The notes beneath the pieces were generated by a model. That model ran no database searches. It saw only the letters and a program-made list of their open reading frames with translations, and was not told where the DNA came from. Below, piece by piece: positions 25,429 through 32,550 of a stretch of DNA of 45,424 bases. The DNA lies in NCBI GenBank assembly GCA_964396845.1, contig CAYNGH010000009.1:1-45424 (forward strand), read 5' to 3'. The stretch is from CAYNGH01 sp964396845. Its GTDB lineage: Bacteria; Vulcanimicrobiota; JAJTBE01; CAYNGH01. Within the stretch, counting starts at the first letter, position 1; each line of letters starts with the position of its first letter. The translations under genes and the position numbers were made by a program.

Positions 25429-25450
25429 ATCACAGCAGACTCACAGTTCA

Positions 25451-25478
25451 AAAAAGAGGGGAATTTTCCCCTCTTTTT
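25451..25478 (+). terminator. Intrinsic terminator after the first EF-hand gene
   Basis: AAAAAGAGGGG (25451-25461) pairs with CCCCTCTTTTT (25468-25478) around a six-base loop, followed by ATTTTT. The A-tract and T-tract are symmetric, so it could also act on the other strand, though no minus-strand gene needs it. Confidence 0.85.
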
Positions 25479-25519
25479 ATTTTTATAAATATTATCATGT
25501 TTTAATCAAAAGTATTAAC

Positions 25520-25577
25520 AAGGCTTAACAGGATAAACACTAATTTTCCTTTACTTTTTCCAAATGTTTGTTAAAAT
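25520..25577 (+). promoter_or_regulatory. Promoter of the second EF-hand protein gene
   Basis: AAGGCTTAACA (25520-25530), 19 bases, TTTACT (25550-25555), 16 bases, TGTTAAAAT (25569-25577). Element order, sequence and both spacings are identical to the promoter at 24249-24306. TTGTTAA/TTAACAA (25568-25574 and 25582-25588) forms an inverted repeat over the -10 region. Confidence 0.68.
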
Positions 25578-25631
25578 AATATTAACAAGTATTGTTTGTA
25601 AATCAAATTTCCATAAAGGAAGGTGGAACCT

Positions 25632-26714
25632 ATGAAAAAAATATTCACTCTGACCCTGGCACTGGTGCTGTCCCTGGTGATTGTGACATCAGCCTTTGCC
25701 GCGGTGAGTACCGAACGAGGACAGACGGTGATTCACAAGTCCTCCAGCGAGTACACCAACTCCGAGGTTGTCCACAGGATCGTTTCCGGGAGCGTATGGT
25801 ACAACACTCCTGACTTGAGCTTCTGGGAAAAGTTCACCGACGGCCCATACATGTGGATCTACAACAACCGGCTGAACCCTGCAGACTTCACCGATGAAGA
25901 AATCGCTTACATGGACACCCTGTTTTTCGACCATGGCAAGAGCAGGCCCAATGTCAACATCTTCATCGACTTGAACAGTCAGACTGTTGATATCTACAAC
26001 TGGCTTCCCAATATCGGCGATGACTGGCACGGATACCAGAGGCAATTCAACGAATTCTATGTTGACTACCAGGAAGTTGAAACAGAAACCGTCACCACAT
26101 ACGAGTATCTGGATCCTTACACGGTTATTGAGCACACCGTCAATTTAATCACCACTGTGGATCATATTTACCAGCTGGTGGCCTGGGGCTGTGAATCCCC
26201 CATAATCCTGGATCTGGACAACAACAACCGGGTTGACGTGGCCGAGGGCCGTTGGCTTCCCCACCTGCCCAGGGTTTACACTCAGTTTGTCCGCAAGTTT
26301 GATATGACCGGCTCCGGAACCCGTGATCTTACCGAGTGGATGACTCCCAACCCCGGCGACGGCCTGCTGGTTATGCCCAACGCCGAAGGCAAGGTGGAAA
26401 CTGCTCTGGAGCTTTTTGGAACTGCCGGCGGATTTGACGACGGTTATCACAAGCTGGCCACCCTGTGCGACCGGGACAACAACGGCTGGGTCGAAGGGGA
26501 AGAGTTGGAAGGCCTCAAGATATGGATTGATCACAACAACAACGCCATTTGCGAGCCTGGCGAGCTTTACAGCCTCGACAAGTTCAACATTGCCAGGATT
26601 TCCGTAAACCACGAGAATTTCAAGAGCGTTTATGAAACCACCGATGGACAGGTTCGAACCACTTGGGACTGGTGGCCTTCTGTAATGGAAGTGCGGAAAC
26701 TCAGAAAAAGGTAG
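25632..26714 (+). CDS. Secreted EF-hand protein with RTX-toxin-like calcium module (second copy)
   Basis: A tandem paralogue of the gene at 24346, also exactly 360 residues when the ATG at 25632 is used (AAGGAAGG lies upstream; the frame also allows GTG at 25623). Signal peptide ends AFA followed by AVSTERGQTV. The N-terminal region (about 40-155) has diverged strongly, while the C-terminal calcium module is well conserved: PIILDLDNNNRVDV (190-203), FDMTGSG, LVMPNAEGKVE, LFGTAGG, EF-hand loops DRDNNGWVEGEE (280-291) and DHNNNAICEPGE (300-311), and a shared ending TWDWWPSVMEVRKLR. The first loop is degenerate compared with the twin. The N-terminal divergence suggests different partners with a common calcium-binding core; this is inference. 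Confidence 0.82.
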   Translation: MKKIFTLTLALVLSLVIVTSAFAAVSTERGQTVIHKSSSEYTNSEVVHRIVSGSVWYNTPDLSFWEKFTDGPYMWIYNNRLNPADFTDEEIAYMDTLFFDHGKSRPNVNIFIDLNSQTVDIYNWLPNIGDDWHGYQRQFNEFYVDYQEVETETVTTYEYLDPYTVIEHTVNLITTVDHIYQLVAWGCESPIILDLDNNNRVDVAEGRWLPHLPRVYTQFVRKFDMTGSGTRDLTEWMTPNPGDGLLVMPNAEGKVETALELFGTAGGFDDGYHKLATLCDRDNNGWVEGEELEGLKIWIDHNNNAICEPGELYSLDKFNIARISVNHENFKSVYETTDGQVRTTWDWWPSVMEVRKLRKR

Positions 26715-26736
26715 AACTGACCATAACAACGGCTTA

Positions 26737-26761
26737 AAGAGGAGGCGGGAGCCTCCTTTTT
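26737..26761 (+). terminator. Intrinsic terminator after the second EF-hand gene
   Basis: GGAGGC (26741-26746) and GCCTCC (26751-26756) with a GGGA loop, extended by flanking A-U and G-U pairs, followed by a run of seven T. Confidence 0.85.
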
Positions 26762-26787
26762 TTATATCCGGACACTGAAACACAAAT

Positions 26788-26821
26788 AAAAAAACAGGCT
26801 CATCACTGCCTGTTTTTTTTT
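26788..26821. terminator. Bidirectional terminator between the second EF-hand gene and the small repeat protein
   Basis: AAAAAAACAGGC (26788-26799) and GCCTGTTTTTTT (26808-26819) form a 12-base-pair stem with an eight-base loop. T-tracts follow on both strands. It lies five bases past the stop of the convergent small gene and is probably that gene's terminator. Confidence 0.8.
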
Positions 26822-26825
26822 AAAC

Positions 26826-27053
26826 TTAAACTTTGGGCTGTTTATGGCCGTAAGGTTCATTGGTGCTGGGCATATCCGGGTCATCTTCCTTCTGGGACAG
26901 CAACCGGACACTGGACAGGTCAACCCTGTCCACGGGTTCCTTCAGAATAGAATCATCTACCCATCTCAGGCCGTAAGGCTCGTTGTTGTTGGGCATTTCT
27001 CCCAGGGCTTTAAAATTATTGCCTGCAGTGGAAAAATTGTTCAAGGGTTTCAT
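26826..27053 (-). CDS. Small protein with two MPxxNEPYG repeats
   Basis: I do not recognise this 75-residue protein. It has no signal peptide. Two similar segments stand out: EMPNNNEPYGLR (19-30) and DMPSTNEPYGHK (60-71), joined by an acidic linker with LKEPVDRVDLSSVRLL. The repeats are also similar at the DNA level (24 of 28 bases). GGAGG lies six bases before the ATG and a terminator follows, so it is very likely a real transcription unit. Its promoter region is cut by the assembly gap 37 bases upstream. It could be a peptide precursor or a small binding protein; nothing in the sequence decides. Confidence 0.7.
   Translation of the reverse strand: MKPLNNFSTAGNNFKALGEMPNNNEPYGLRWVDDSILKEPVDRVDLSSVRLLSQKEDDPDMPSTNEPYGHKQPKV
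26846..26873. repeat. First copy of a 28-base internal repeat of the small gene
   Basis: GGCCGTAAGG with a following TC.TTG.TG.TGGGCAT; encodes MPSTNEPYG on the minus strand. Its partner lies at 26969-26996 and differs at four of 28 positions. Confidence 0.85.
26969..26996. repeat. Second copy of a 28-base internal repeat of the small gene
   Basis: Partner of the copy at 26846-26873; encodes MPNNNEPYG on the minus strand. Three of the four differences are transitions, one is a transversion. Confidence 0.85.
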
Positions 27054-27089
27054 GGGCTACCTCCGATTCTTTTCATAAAAATTATATCA

Positions 27090-27099
27090 NNNNNNNNNN
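27090..27099. other. Assembly gap (ten Ns)
   Basis: Ten consecutive Ns between the small repeat-protein gene and the HD-GYP gene. A round number suggests a placeholder of unknown true length, so sequence, even a gene, could be missing here. Confidence 0.99.
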
Positions 27100-27125
27100 C
27101 GAATGCTCAAGGGTTGTAAAGGATG

Positions 27126-28397
27126 TCAGCCGAATTTGTCCACTCTGCTTTTTATCACCTGGGAAAGCGCCCTGACAACTTCCGGATCAAACTGGGTGGA
27201 AGCACTCTTTTCAATCTCTTTCAGGGCCTCGCCAAAGGTGACCGCCCCGGAATAAGATCGGCTGGTGGTCAGGGTGTCAAAGGCCTCGGCCACGGCGATT
27301 ATCCTGGAGCCCAGAGGTATGTCGTCACCGGAAAGGCCGTCGGGATAACCCTTGCCGTCGAACCTCTCGTGATGATGGCGAATCATGATGGACTCCTCCC
27401 GGCAGAAGGAAAGCCTGCCGGTGACATCACCGCCGAACTGGGAGTGTTTGTTGATTTCTTCCCTTTCCTGGCTTGACAGGCTGTCCAGCTTTACCAGTAT
27501 TTCATCGGCTATGGAAACCTTCCCCAGGTCATGCATCCGGGCAGCGGATTCGAGATGCTGTATCATTTCCGGGGGAAGCTGAAGACGCCGGCCTATCTCC
27601 CGGCTGTAGCGGGCAACCCGATCCCCGTGGTCAACCATATGGGGGTCCCTGGCTTCTACAGCTTCTGCCAGAATTTCCATGGCGGTCTTTGCTTCAAAGA
27701 GGAGGTCTGCATACCGCTTGATGGAAAAAAACACCAGAGCCAGAGGAGGCGTCAGCAGAGCCAGGGCCAGAGGATTCACCTGATATGTGATAATCACCAG
27801 CACAGCTATGGGAACTATAGTCAGAAGATACAGTTGTATTCTGTGGGGTTGAAACCGCCATACATAACTCCATTTGACCTGCTCCAGAAAAGCCAGATAA
27901 GCTCCATTGAAAATGTGCCGGGCTACCAGACAGAACAAAGCCGTGAAAAACAAAGCCCCGATATTGCGGAAACTGCGGTAAAAATCCCCGGCAAAATTAC
28001 CCTCCAGGGATATGGAATGGAACAGCAGTCCACCCAGGAAGAAGGTCAGGGGAGCCTGAATCAGGAAAAAAAAACCATAACCGGCATCTTTCCTGCGGGC
28101 AACAAGACTGTAAACACCCTTGAACACCCCAGCCCCCAGAGCAACCGCGCCACTGGAAACAGCCGTCCCCAGGGCCATCGCCACATAATAAACCAGGTCC
28201 GCCACAGGAATAACCCCATACCGGGGCATCCGGACAATCATGCACTCTGCAGTGCCGGCAATGATAAGGGCAACTATCAGGAACAGCCAGCCATCCCGGG
28301 GTTCAATCCTGCCTCCTCGGGACAGATGAGCAAACAAGACCGCAACAGTGAAAATCCCCAGGGTCAGGGTGTATATGATGGCAGATTTTTTTTTCAT
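27126..28397 (-). CDS. Membrane HD-GYP domain protein (probable c-di-GMP phosphodiesterase)
   Basis: HD-GYP proteins hydrolyse cyclic di-GMP to GMP. The N-terminal 230 residues have about six to seven membrane helices (for example 8-25, 36-55, 65-95, 107-125, 145-165, 187-225) and resemble a membrane sensor region. The C-terminal domain (about 240-423) shows the metal-binding HD pair His289-Asp290 in ARMHDLGK and the family HHHERFDGKGYPDGLSG (341-357). The usual VADAFDA.T reads VAEAFDTLT. It follows the SDR gene by six bases, so both share a transcript. Its ribosome site is weak. What the membrane part senses is unknown. Confidence 0.9.
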   Translation of the reverse strand: MKKKSAIIYTLTLGIFTVAVLFAHLSRGGRIEPRDGWLFLIVALIIAGTAECMIVRMPRYGVIPVADLVYYVAMALGTAVSSGAVALGAGVFKGVYSLVARRKDAGYGFFFLIQAPLTFFLGGLLFHSISLEGNFAGDFYRSFRNIGALFFTALFCLVARHIFNGAYLAFLEQVKWSYVWRFQPHRIQLYLLTIVPIAVLVIITYQVNPLALALLTPPLALVFFSIKRYADLLFEAKTAMEILAEAVEARDPHMVDHGDRVARYSREIGRRLQLPPEMIQHLESAARMHDLGKVSIADEILVKLDSLSSQEREEINKHSQFGGDVTGRLSFCREESIMIRHHHERFDGKGYPDGLSGDDIPLGSRIIAVAEAFDTLTTSRSYSGAVTFGEALKEIEKSASTQFDPEVVRALSQVIKSRVDKFG

Positions 28398-28403
28398 TCA
28401 AGC

Positions 28404-29180
28404 TCAGTGAATATCATAACCACAGGATATGGTGTAGGACTGGCCGGTGATTCCCCGGGCATCAGCAGAAGCCAGAAAAGCGATGAGCCGGGCCACTTCT
28501 TCCGGCTCTAAAAAACGTTGCTGGGGGATTACCTGCAGGGTCATTTCTTTCAGCTGTTCTTTTTTAATCCCCAGCTTCCGGGAAAGATAATCATCCGCCT
28601 GATTATGAAAACTACCGGTTTCAATCATCCCCGGACAGACACAGTTGACATTGATTCCATAGGGGGCCAGCTCCCTGGCAACGGCCCTGGAAAAACCCAG
28701 CACCGCAGCCTTGGAGGCGGAATAGGCTGAGGCCATGGCAGAACCGATGGATCCTGCCACCGAGGATACATTTACAATCCTGCCGGGAATCCTGCCGGCA
28801 ATCATGCTGACTGCCACCTGCCGGCACATCAGGTAAGTCCCCCGGGCATTCACCCGCATCATCTCATCCCACAGCTCCGGATCTGTATCCAGCAGGGATG
28901 CCGCCGTCCCCACCCCGGCATTGTTGACCAGAATGTCAGGCCCCTGCCATTCTCCGGCAATCATCTCCACTGCAGTTTTTGCAGTGTCAGGGCAGGAAAC
29001 ATCTCCAACCAGAGTCCTGACCTGCAAAGGAGAATTCAACTGCTCCCGGGCATTTTTCAGTTCATCCTGGTTCCGGGCAATCAGGAGTACTCTGGCGCCC
29101 ATCTCGACAAACAAACGGGCAGTGGCAAACCCCAGTCCCCGGGATCCCCCGGTGATAATTGCTGACTGGCCCTTCAACAT
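28404..29180 (-). CDS. Short-chain dehydrogenase/reductase
   Basis: A classical SDR of 258 residues. The cofactor loop TGGSRGLG (10-17), DV after GD (60-61), NNAG (86-89), Asn111, and the catalytic Ser140-Tyr153-Lys157 (NVSSVAG, SAYSASK) are all present. The Arg after the glycine loop (ARNQDEL) suggests NADP(H). Closest in form are FabG-like 3-oxoacyl reductases and sugar or alcohol SDRs; the substrate cannot be fixed. GGAGG lies ten bases before the ATG. It leads the transcript that continues into the HD-GYP gene. Confidence 0.9.
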   Translation of the reverse strand: MLKGQSAIITGGSRGLGFATARLFVEMGARVLLIARNQDELKNAREQLNSPLQVRTLVGDVSCPDTAKTAVEMIAGEWQGPDILVNNAGVGTAASLLDTDPELWDEMMRVNARGTYLMCRQVAVSMIAGRIPGRIVNVSSVAGSIGSAMASAYSASKAAVLGFSRAVARELAPYGINVNCVCPGMIETGSFHNQADDYLSRKLGIKKEQLKEMTLQVIPQQRFLEPEEVARLIAFLASADARGITGQSYTISCGYDIH

Positions 29181-29323
29181 TCTTCAGAAACCTCCGAAAT
29201 CCAAAAATGACATGACAGACAATCCCCATGGCTTTCCCGGCAGTTTTGAAGCCCTGTTTCAGCTCCAATATGTCCGGGGTTCTTGTGCCCAATTATAGCA
29301 GTTTTGGGCAGTCAGGGTGTTAA

Positions 29324-29349
29324 GGATATGTTAAATTAACGACATATCC
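29324..29349. terminator. Inverted repeat next to the DUF6485 stop codon
   Basis: GGATATGT (29324-29331) and ACATATCC (29342-29349) form a perfect eight-base inverted repeat with a ten-base AT-rich loop, directly after the stop codon of the DUF6485 gene on the minus strand. The downstream U-tract is weak, so it is either a poor terminator or an mRNA end stabiliser. Confidence 0.45.
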
Positions 29350-29541
29350 TCAGGAATGGCACTTGATGAAGCGCTGAAAGGATCTATCCCAGGTCTTTTC
29401 CACATCATCAGGGAAACAGCAGGCAGGCAACTGATTCATCCTCAGATGATATTGAAGGCACTCACAGCATTTTCCCTTCCTGGGGCATGGTTCATAAGTG
29501 CAGTTGCAGTTTTTCATATTCCGGGAAATATTGCATTCCAT
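29350..29541 (-). CDS. Cys-rich DUF6485 family protein
   Basis: A 63-residue protein with ten cysteines, matching the small DUF6485 family found in anaerobes: CNCTYEPCPRKGKCCECLQYH (residues 12-32, in parts), then LPACCFP and a closing WDRS.QRFI. The Cys spacing suggests a metal-binding, probably zinc or iron-sulfur, module; the function is unknown. The frame is open to 29586, but AGGAGG eight bases before the ATG at 29541 gives the family's usual start MEC. No signal peptide is present. The 183 bases on its upstream side hold no feature that I can see. Confidence 0.85.
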   Translation of the reverse strand: MECNISRNMKNCNCTYEPCPRKGKCCECLQYHLRMNQLPACCFPDDVEKTWDRSFQRFIKCHS

Positions 29542-29724
29542 GATTGTTACCTCCTGTATGGACTGACCATGATATTCCCCCTGCAAAAAAAGACCCCTTT
29601 CAATGCTCCTTCAGAAATCATAAATCGCAAGCAGGCAGGGTTTAATCCCGGTCAACAAATACCTCGCTGCAAGTAAGGAATCCACAGGCGACGGCTATTC
29701 GAATTTATTCCGTGGCAAAAAACA

Positions 29725-30138
29725 TCACTCGCCGATGGCTTTCATCAGGAGTCTTTTAGGGCGTTGTCCGTCAAACTCCGCATAGAAAACCTGCTGCCAG
29801 GGGCCGAAGTCCAGCCGTCCCTTGGTTATGGGAAGAAATACCTGGTGCCCAATAAGAAGATTTTTCAGGTGTGCATCGCCGTTAACCTCGCCGGTGCGGT
29901 GATGCTGATAGTCCGGCCCTTTGGGAGCCAGTTTCTGGAGCCATTCCCGGATATCCCGGTGGAGTCCCGGTTCCTCGTCGTTGATAAAAACCCCTGCGGT
30001 TATGTGCATTGCCGACACCAGGATGAACCCTTCTTTAATGCCGGATTTTGCAAGGAAATCCTGGCACATCCCTGTTATGTTCACCAGTTCATATTGATTT
30101 TCAGTGTTAAAGGTCACATATTCGGTGTAGGATTTCAT
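29725..30138 (-). CDS. YjbQ/UPF0047 family protein (second copy)
   Basis: The typical form of the family: MHITAGVFINDEEPGLHRDI with the His and Asn-Asp-Glu of the active site, YQHH, NGDAHLKN, then GRLDFGPWQQVFYAEFDG and the ending MKAIGE. E. coli YjbQ has weak thiamine-phosphate synthase activity, but the real role of the family is uncertain. The frame is open to 30285, but AAGGAAG six bases before the ATG at 30138 gives 137 residues. It is divergent from the aldo/keto reductase gene. Together with the variant copy at 7490 the genome holds at least two. Confidence 0.92.
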   Translation of the reverse strand: MKSYTEYVTFNTENQYELVNITGMCQDFLAKSGIKEGFILVSAMHITAGVFINDEEPGLHRDIREWLQKLAPKGPDYQHHRTGEVNGDAHLKNLLIGHQVFLPITKGRLDFGPWQQVFYAEFDGQRPKRLLMKAIGE

Positions 30139-30272
30139 TGGAATCTTCCTTTCCCATTCTGGTTCTTGTGAGGGCCGGAATAAAACAGTCCCCCTGCAAT
30201 TATTATACTTGTCTGACACCGGCAGTTTTCCCTGCAAGAGGATTATTACTCCCCCGGCAAAAATTAAAACAG

Positions 30273-31223
30273 GTGAAGAAATCACCCCTGGGCAATACAG
30301 ACTTGCTTGTGGCTCCCCTGTCCCTGGGGACCTTGACCATGGGGCCTTTCCAGTTGGATCTGCCCCAAAATGAAGGAGCCGGGCTTATTGTCGAGGCAGT
30401 CCGCCGGGGTATAAACCTGCTGGATTCTGCTAAAGCATATGAAACTTATCCCCACGTGGCCAGAGCAATATCGATGCTGGAACCCCGACAGCGGGAGGGG
30501 CTTCATATAATAGCCCGTTCATACGATTACTCCCGGGAAGGGATGGAAGAATCCTTTCACGGAGCTTTGAACAGTCTGGGGCTCCACAGGCTGTCCCTTT
30601 ATATGCTCCATGAACAGGAATCGGCCATGACTCTGGAGGGACATCGGGAAGCTCTGGAATATCTCAGGGAGATGAAACAACAGGGTAAACTGCTGGCCAC
30701 GGGTATATCCACCCATTATGTTTCAGCAGTTCGTTCTGCCGGCCGGAACCCTCTGGTGGATGTGATATTTGCCATACTCAATCGTGAAGGTCTGGGAATC
30801 ATGGACGGAACCCGGCAGGATATGGAAGAAGCCCTCAGGGAAGCCCACCGCCGGGGCAAGGGGATCCTGCTTATGAAGGCACTGGGCGGGGGACATCTCC
30901 ACCGAAGTGCCGGCAGTGCTCTGGAATATGCCAGGGATCTTCCCTTTGTCCATTCAGTGGTGCTGGGGATGCAGGATCTTATGGAGCTGGAGTTTGCCCT
31001 GTCGGTTTTCAACCGGGAAGAAGGCCAGAAGACTCTTAATCGTCCCGGGGGCCGAAGGCTTTTTATCGAAGAATGGTGCCAGGGTTGCGGAAAATGTGTG
31101 GATGCCTGTCCATTCGGGGCATTGTCCCTGAAAGATGGCCGGGCGGTGGTCAGCCGGGAGCAGTGCATGTTGTGTTCTTATTGTGCCGGTGCCTGCCCGG
31201 ATTTCTGCATCAAAGTTATTTAG
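30273..31223 (+). CDS. Aldo/keto reductase fused to a 2x[4Fe-4S] ferredoxin domain
   Basis: The N-terminal 260 residues form an aldo/keto reductase barrel: PLGNTDLLVAPLSLGT, GINLLDSAKAYETYP with the catalytic Asp and Tyr, LYMLHEQES with the His, and a late VLGM. The usual catalytic Lys (normally in a TK pair) is replaced: the site reads IIARSYD. The C-terminal 55 residues carry two Cys sets, CQGCGKCVDACP and CMLCSYCAGACP, each fit for a [4Fe-4S] cluster. Such fusions may move electrons from ferredoxin; reaction unknown. The frame is open to 30138, but homology starts at the GTG at 30273. The ribosome site there is weak. It begins a four-gene run with the XRE regulator, ogt and birA. Confidence 0.85.
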   Translation: MKKSPLGNTDLLVAPLSLGTLTMGPFQLDLPQNEGAGLIVEAVRRGINLLDSAKAYETYPHVARAISMLEPRQREGLHIIARSYDYSREGMEESFHGALNSLGLHRLSLYMLHEQESAMTLEGHREALEYLREMKQQGKLLATGISTHYVSAVRSAGRNPLVDVIFAILNREGLGIMDGTRQDMEEALREAHRRGKGILLMKALGGGHLHRSAGSALEYARDLPFVHSVVLGMQDLMELEFALSVFNREEGQKTLNRPGGRRLFIEEWCQGCGKCVDACPFGALSLKDGRAVVSREQCMLCSYCAGACPDFCIKVI

Positions 31224-31229
31224 AAAGGT

Positions 31230-32021
31230 GTGACAGAACTGAAAGGGGTATTCGAAGAAAAAATTCAGAAGGTGAAGTATCAGCTGGCGGATCAGATCCG
31301 CAAAAGCAGAGAAGAGATGGGTGTTTCCCAGGTAGAGCTGGCCCGTCGGATGGGGGTTACCCAGCCTCTCATATCCCGCATGGAAAAGGGAGAAAGCCTG
31401 CCCCGGGAAGAAACCCTGGTGAGGATTGCCCGAGCTCTGGGACTGTCCCAGGATCATTTTCTGGAAAATGCCGGACGAAGCTCTTCTCCTCAATCGGGAG
31501 AGATAATGGAAAAACTCTGCCATCTCCAACAGGCCATAGACAAGATCCATGACAAACTGGAAAGCATTCCCAGCCATGGCATATCTCCACAGAAAGCCCC
31601 GGAAGCCCGGGACACTGAAGCTGAACCTGTCAAACTTGCTGTTGTGTCCATTGACATGAGGGGACATCTTGTAAGCACCGGGGAAATGACCCTGCCCCGA
31701 AACCTTGCCGGCAGTGGAGATCATATTTTAAAAGTCGGAGATGCTTCTCTTGAGCCTTTCATTCTGGAAGGCGAGATGTTGATTCTTGGCGGATGCGCCG
31801 GCCCCCCGGACAATGGACGGCTTTGCCTTTTGCAGGTGGAAGGAGAAGGTCACATGGTGGGGTTTTATTATTCCGACAAAGACCGGGCCGGCATTGGCAG
31901 ATCCCTTTATGATGCCCGCTGGTTTGAAAAGGACAAGGTGATAATCAAGGGAATATCCCTGGGGCGGTTTTCCCCGGCTCCGGTAATAAGCCAGCTGGAA
32001 GATTGGGCCCGGGAGCATTGA
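31230..32021 (+). CDS. XRE-family regulator with LexA/S24-like C-terminal domain
   Basis: Residues 19-75 are an XRE helix-turn-helix (LADQIRKSREEMGVSQVELA and VTQPLISRMEKGESLP, in parts). A helical linker follows (about 85-115). The C-terminal part (about 135-255) resembles the peptidase S24 fold of LexA and CI: VGDASLEPFILEGEMLIL (169-186) aligns with the V.GDSMEP.I..GD signature, with Ser173 in place but one extra residue before it. The Lys that completes the Ser-Lys pair is not evident (HMVGFYYSD). It may therefore sense something without self-cleavage. GTG start six bases after the reductase stop, with a poor ribosome site. Next to ogt, it may regulate this operon; inference. Confidence 0.8.
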   Translation: MTELKGVFEEKIQKVKYQLADQIRKSREEMGVSQVELARRMGVTQPLISRMEKGESLPREETLVRIARALGLSQDHFLENAGRSSSPQSGEIMEKLCHLQQAIDKIHDKLESIPSHGISPQKAPEARDTEAEPVKLAVVSIDMRGHLVSTGEMTLPRNLAGSGDHILKVGDASLEPFILEGEMLILGGCAGPPDNGRLCLLQVEGEGHMVGFYYSDKDRAGIGRSLYDARWFEKDKVIIKGISLGRFSPAPVISQLEDWAREH

Positions 32022-32025
32022 CATC

Positions 32026-32550
32026 ATGAATTCAAATACAATTCTTTTTTCCCGACTGGATTCACCTGCAGGGCGGATATACCTTGGAGAGTTTGAGGGC
32101 AGGGTATGCAAAGTTTCCTTGAATGACCGGGATGGAGGGAAATTTTATGCCTGGGTAGAAAAAGAGTTTCCATATGTTGGAACTGTCATACATGGTGATT
32201 CATCGCCGGCACTTGCCATGACGGCTCAACAGCTTGACGAATACTTCCGGGGAGATCGCCGGGTTTTTTCCGTCCCGTTACACCTTGTGGGGACTGACTT
32301 TCAAAGGCTGATCTGGCGGACATTATCCCAAATCCCTTATGGTCACACCATCAGCTACGGCGATCTGGCCAAAAGAGCCTGCCGTCCCGGATCTGCCCGG
32401 GCTGTAGGCGGGGCCTGTGGCAGGAATCCGGTTCCCATTCTGATTCCCTGTCACCGGGTAATCGGATCCAGCGGAAAGATGACAGGTTTTGGCGGAGGGA
32501 TTGCTCTGAAAAAAAAGATCCTTGCACTGGAGGGACACATTTTTGAATGA
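32026..32550 (+). CDS. ogt: Methylated-DNA-protein cysteine methyltransferase
   Basis: Ogt repairs O6-alkylguanine by taking the alkyl group onto its own cysteine in a single-turnover reaction. The C-terminal domain shows FQRLIWRTLSQIPYGHTISYG (92-112, in parts), the recognition helix with RAVGGACGRNPV, and the active site PCHRVIGSSG with Cys142. The N-terminal domain is short, as in Ogt. At 174 residues it is normal. It lies four bases after the XRE regulator and overlaps birA by eight bases. Confidence 0.95.
   Translation: MNSNTILFSRLDSPAGRIYLGEFEGRVCKVSLNDRDGGKFYAWVEKEFPYVGTVIHGDSSPALAMTAQQLDEYFRGDRRVFSVPLHLVGTDFQRLIWRTLSQIPYGHTISYGDLAKRACRPGSARAVGGACGRNPVPILIPCHRVIGSSGKMTGFGGGIALKKKILALEGHIFE

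Noticed and set aside
27531..28511. 326-codon plus-strand frame
   Set aside because: Antisense to the HD-GYP gene, with no ribosome site and a low-complexity Gln/Pro-rich product typical of a shadow frame.
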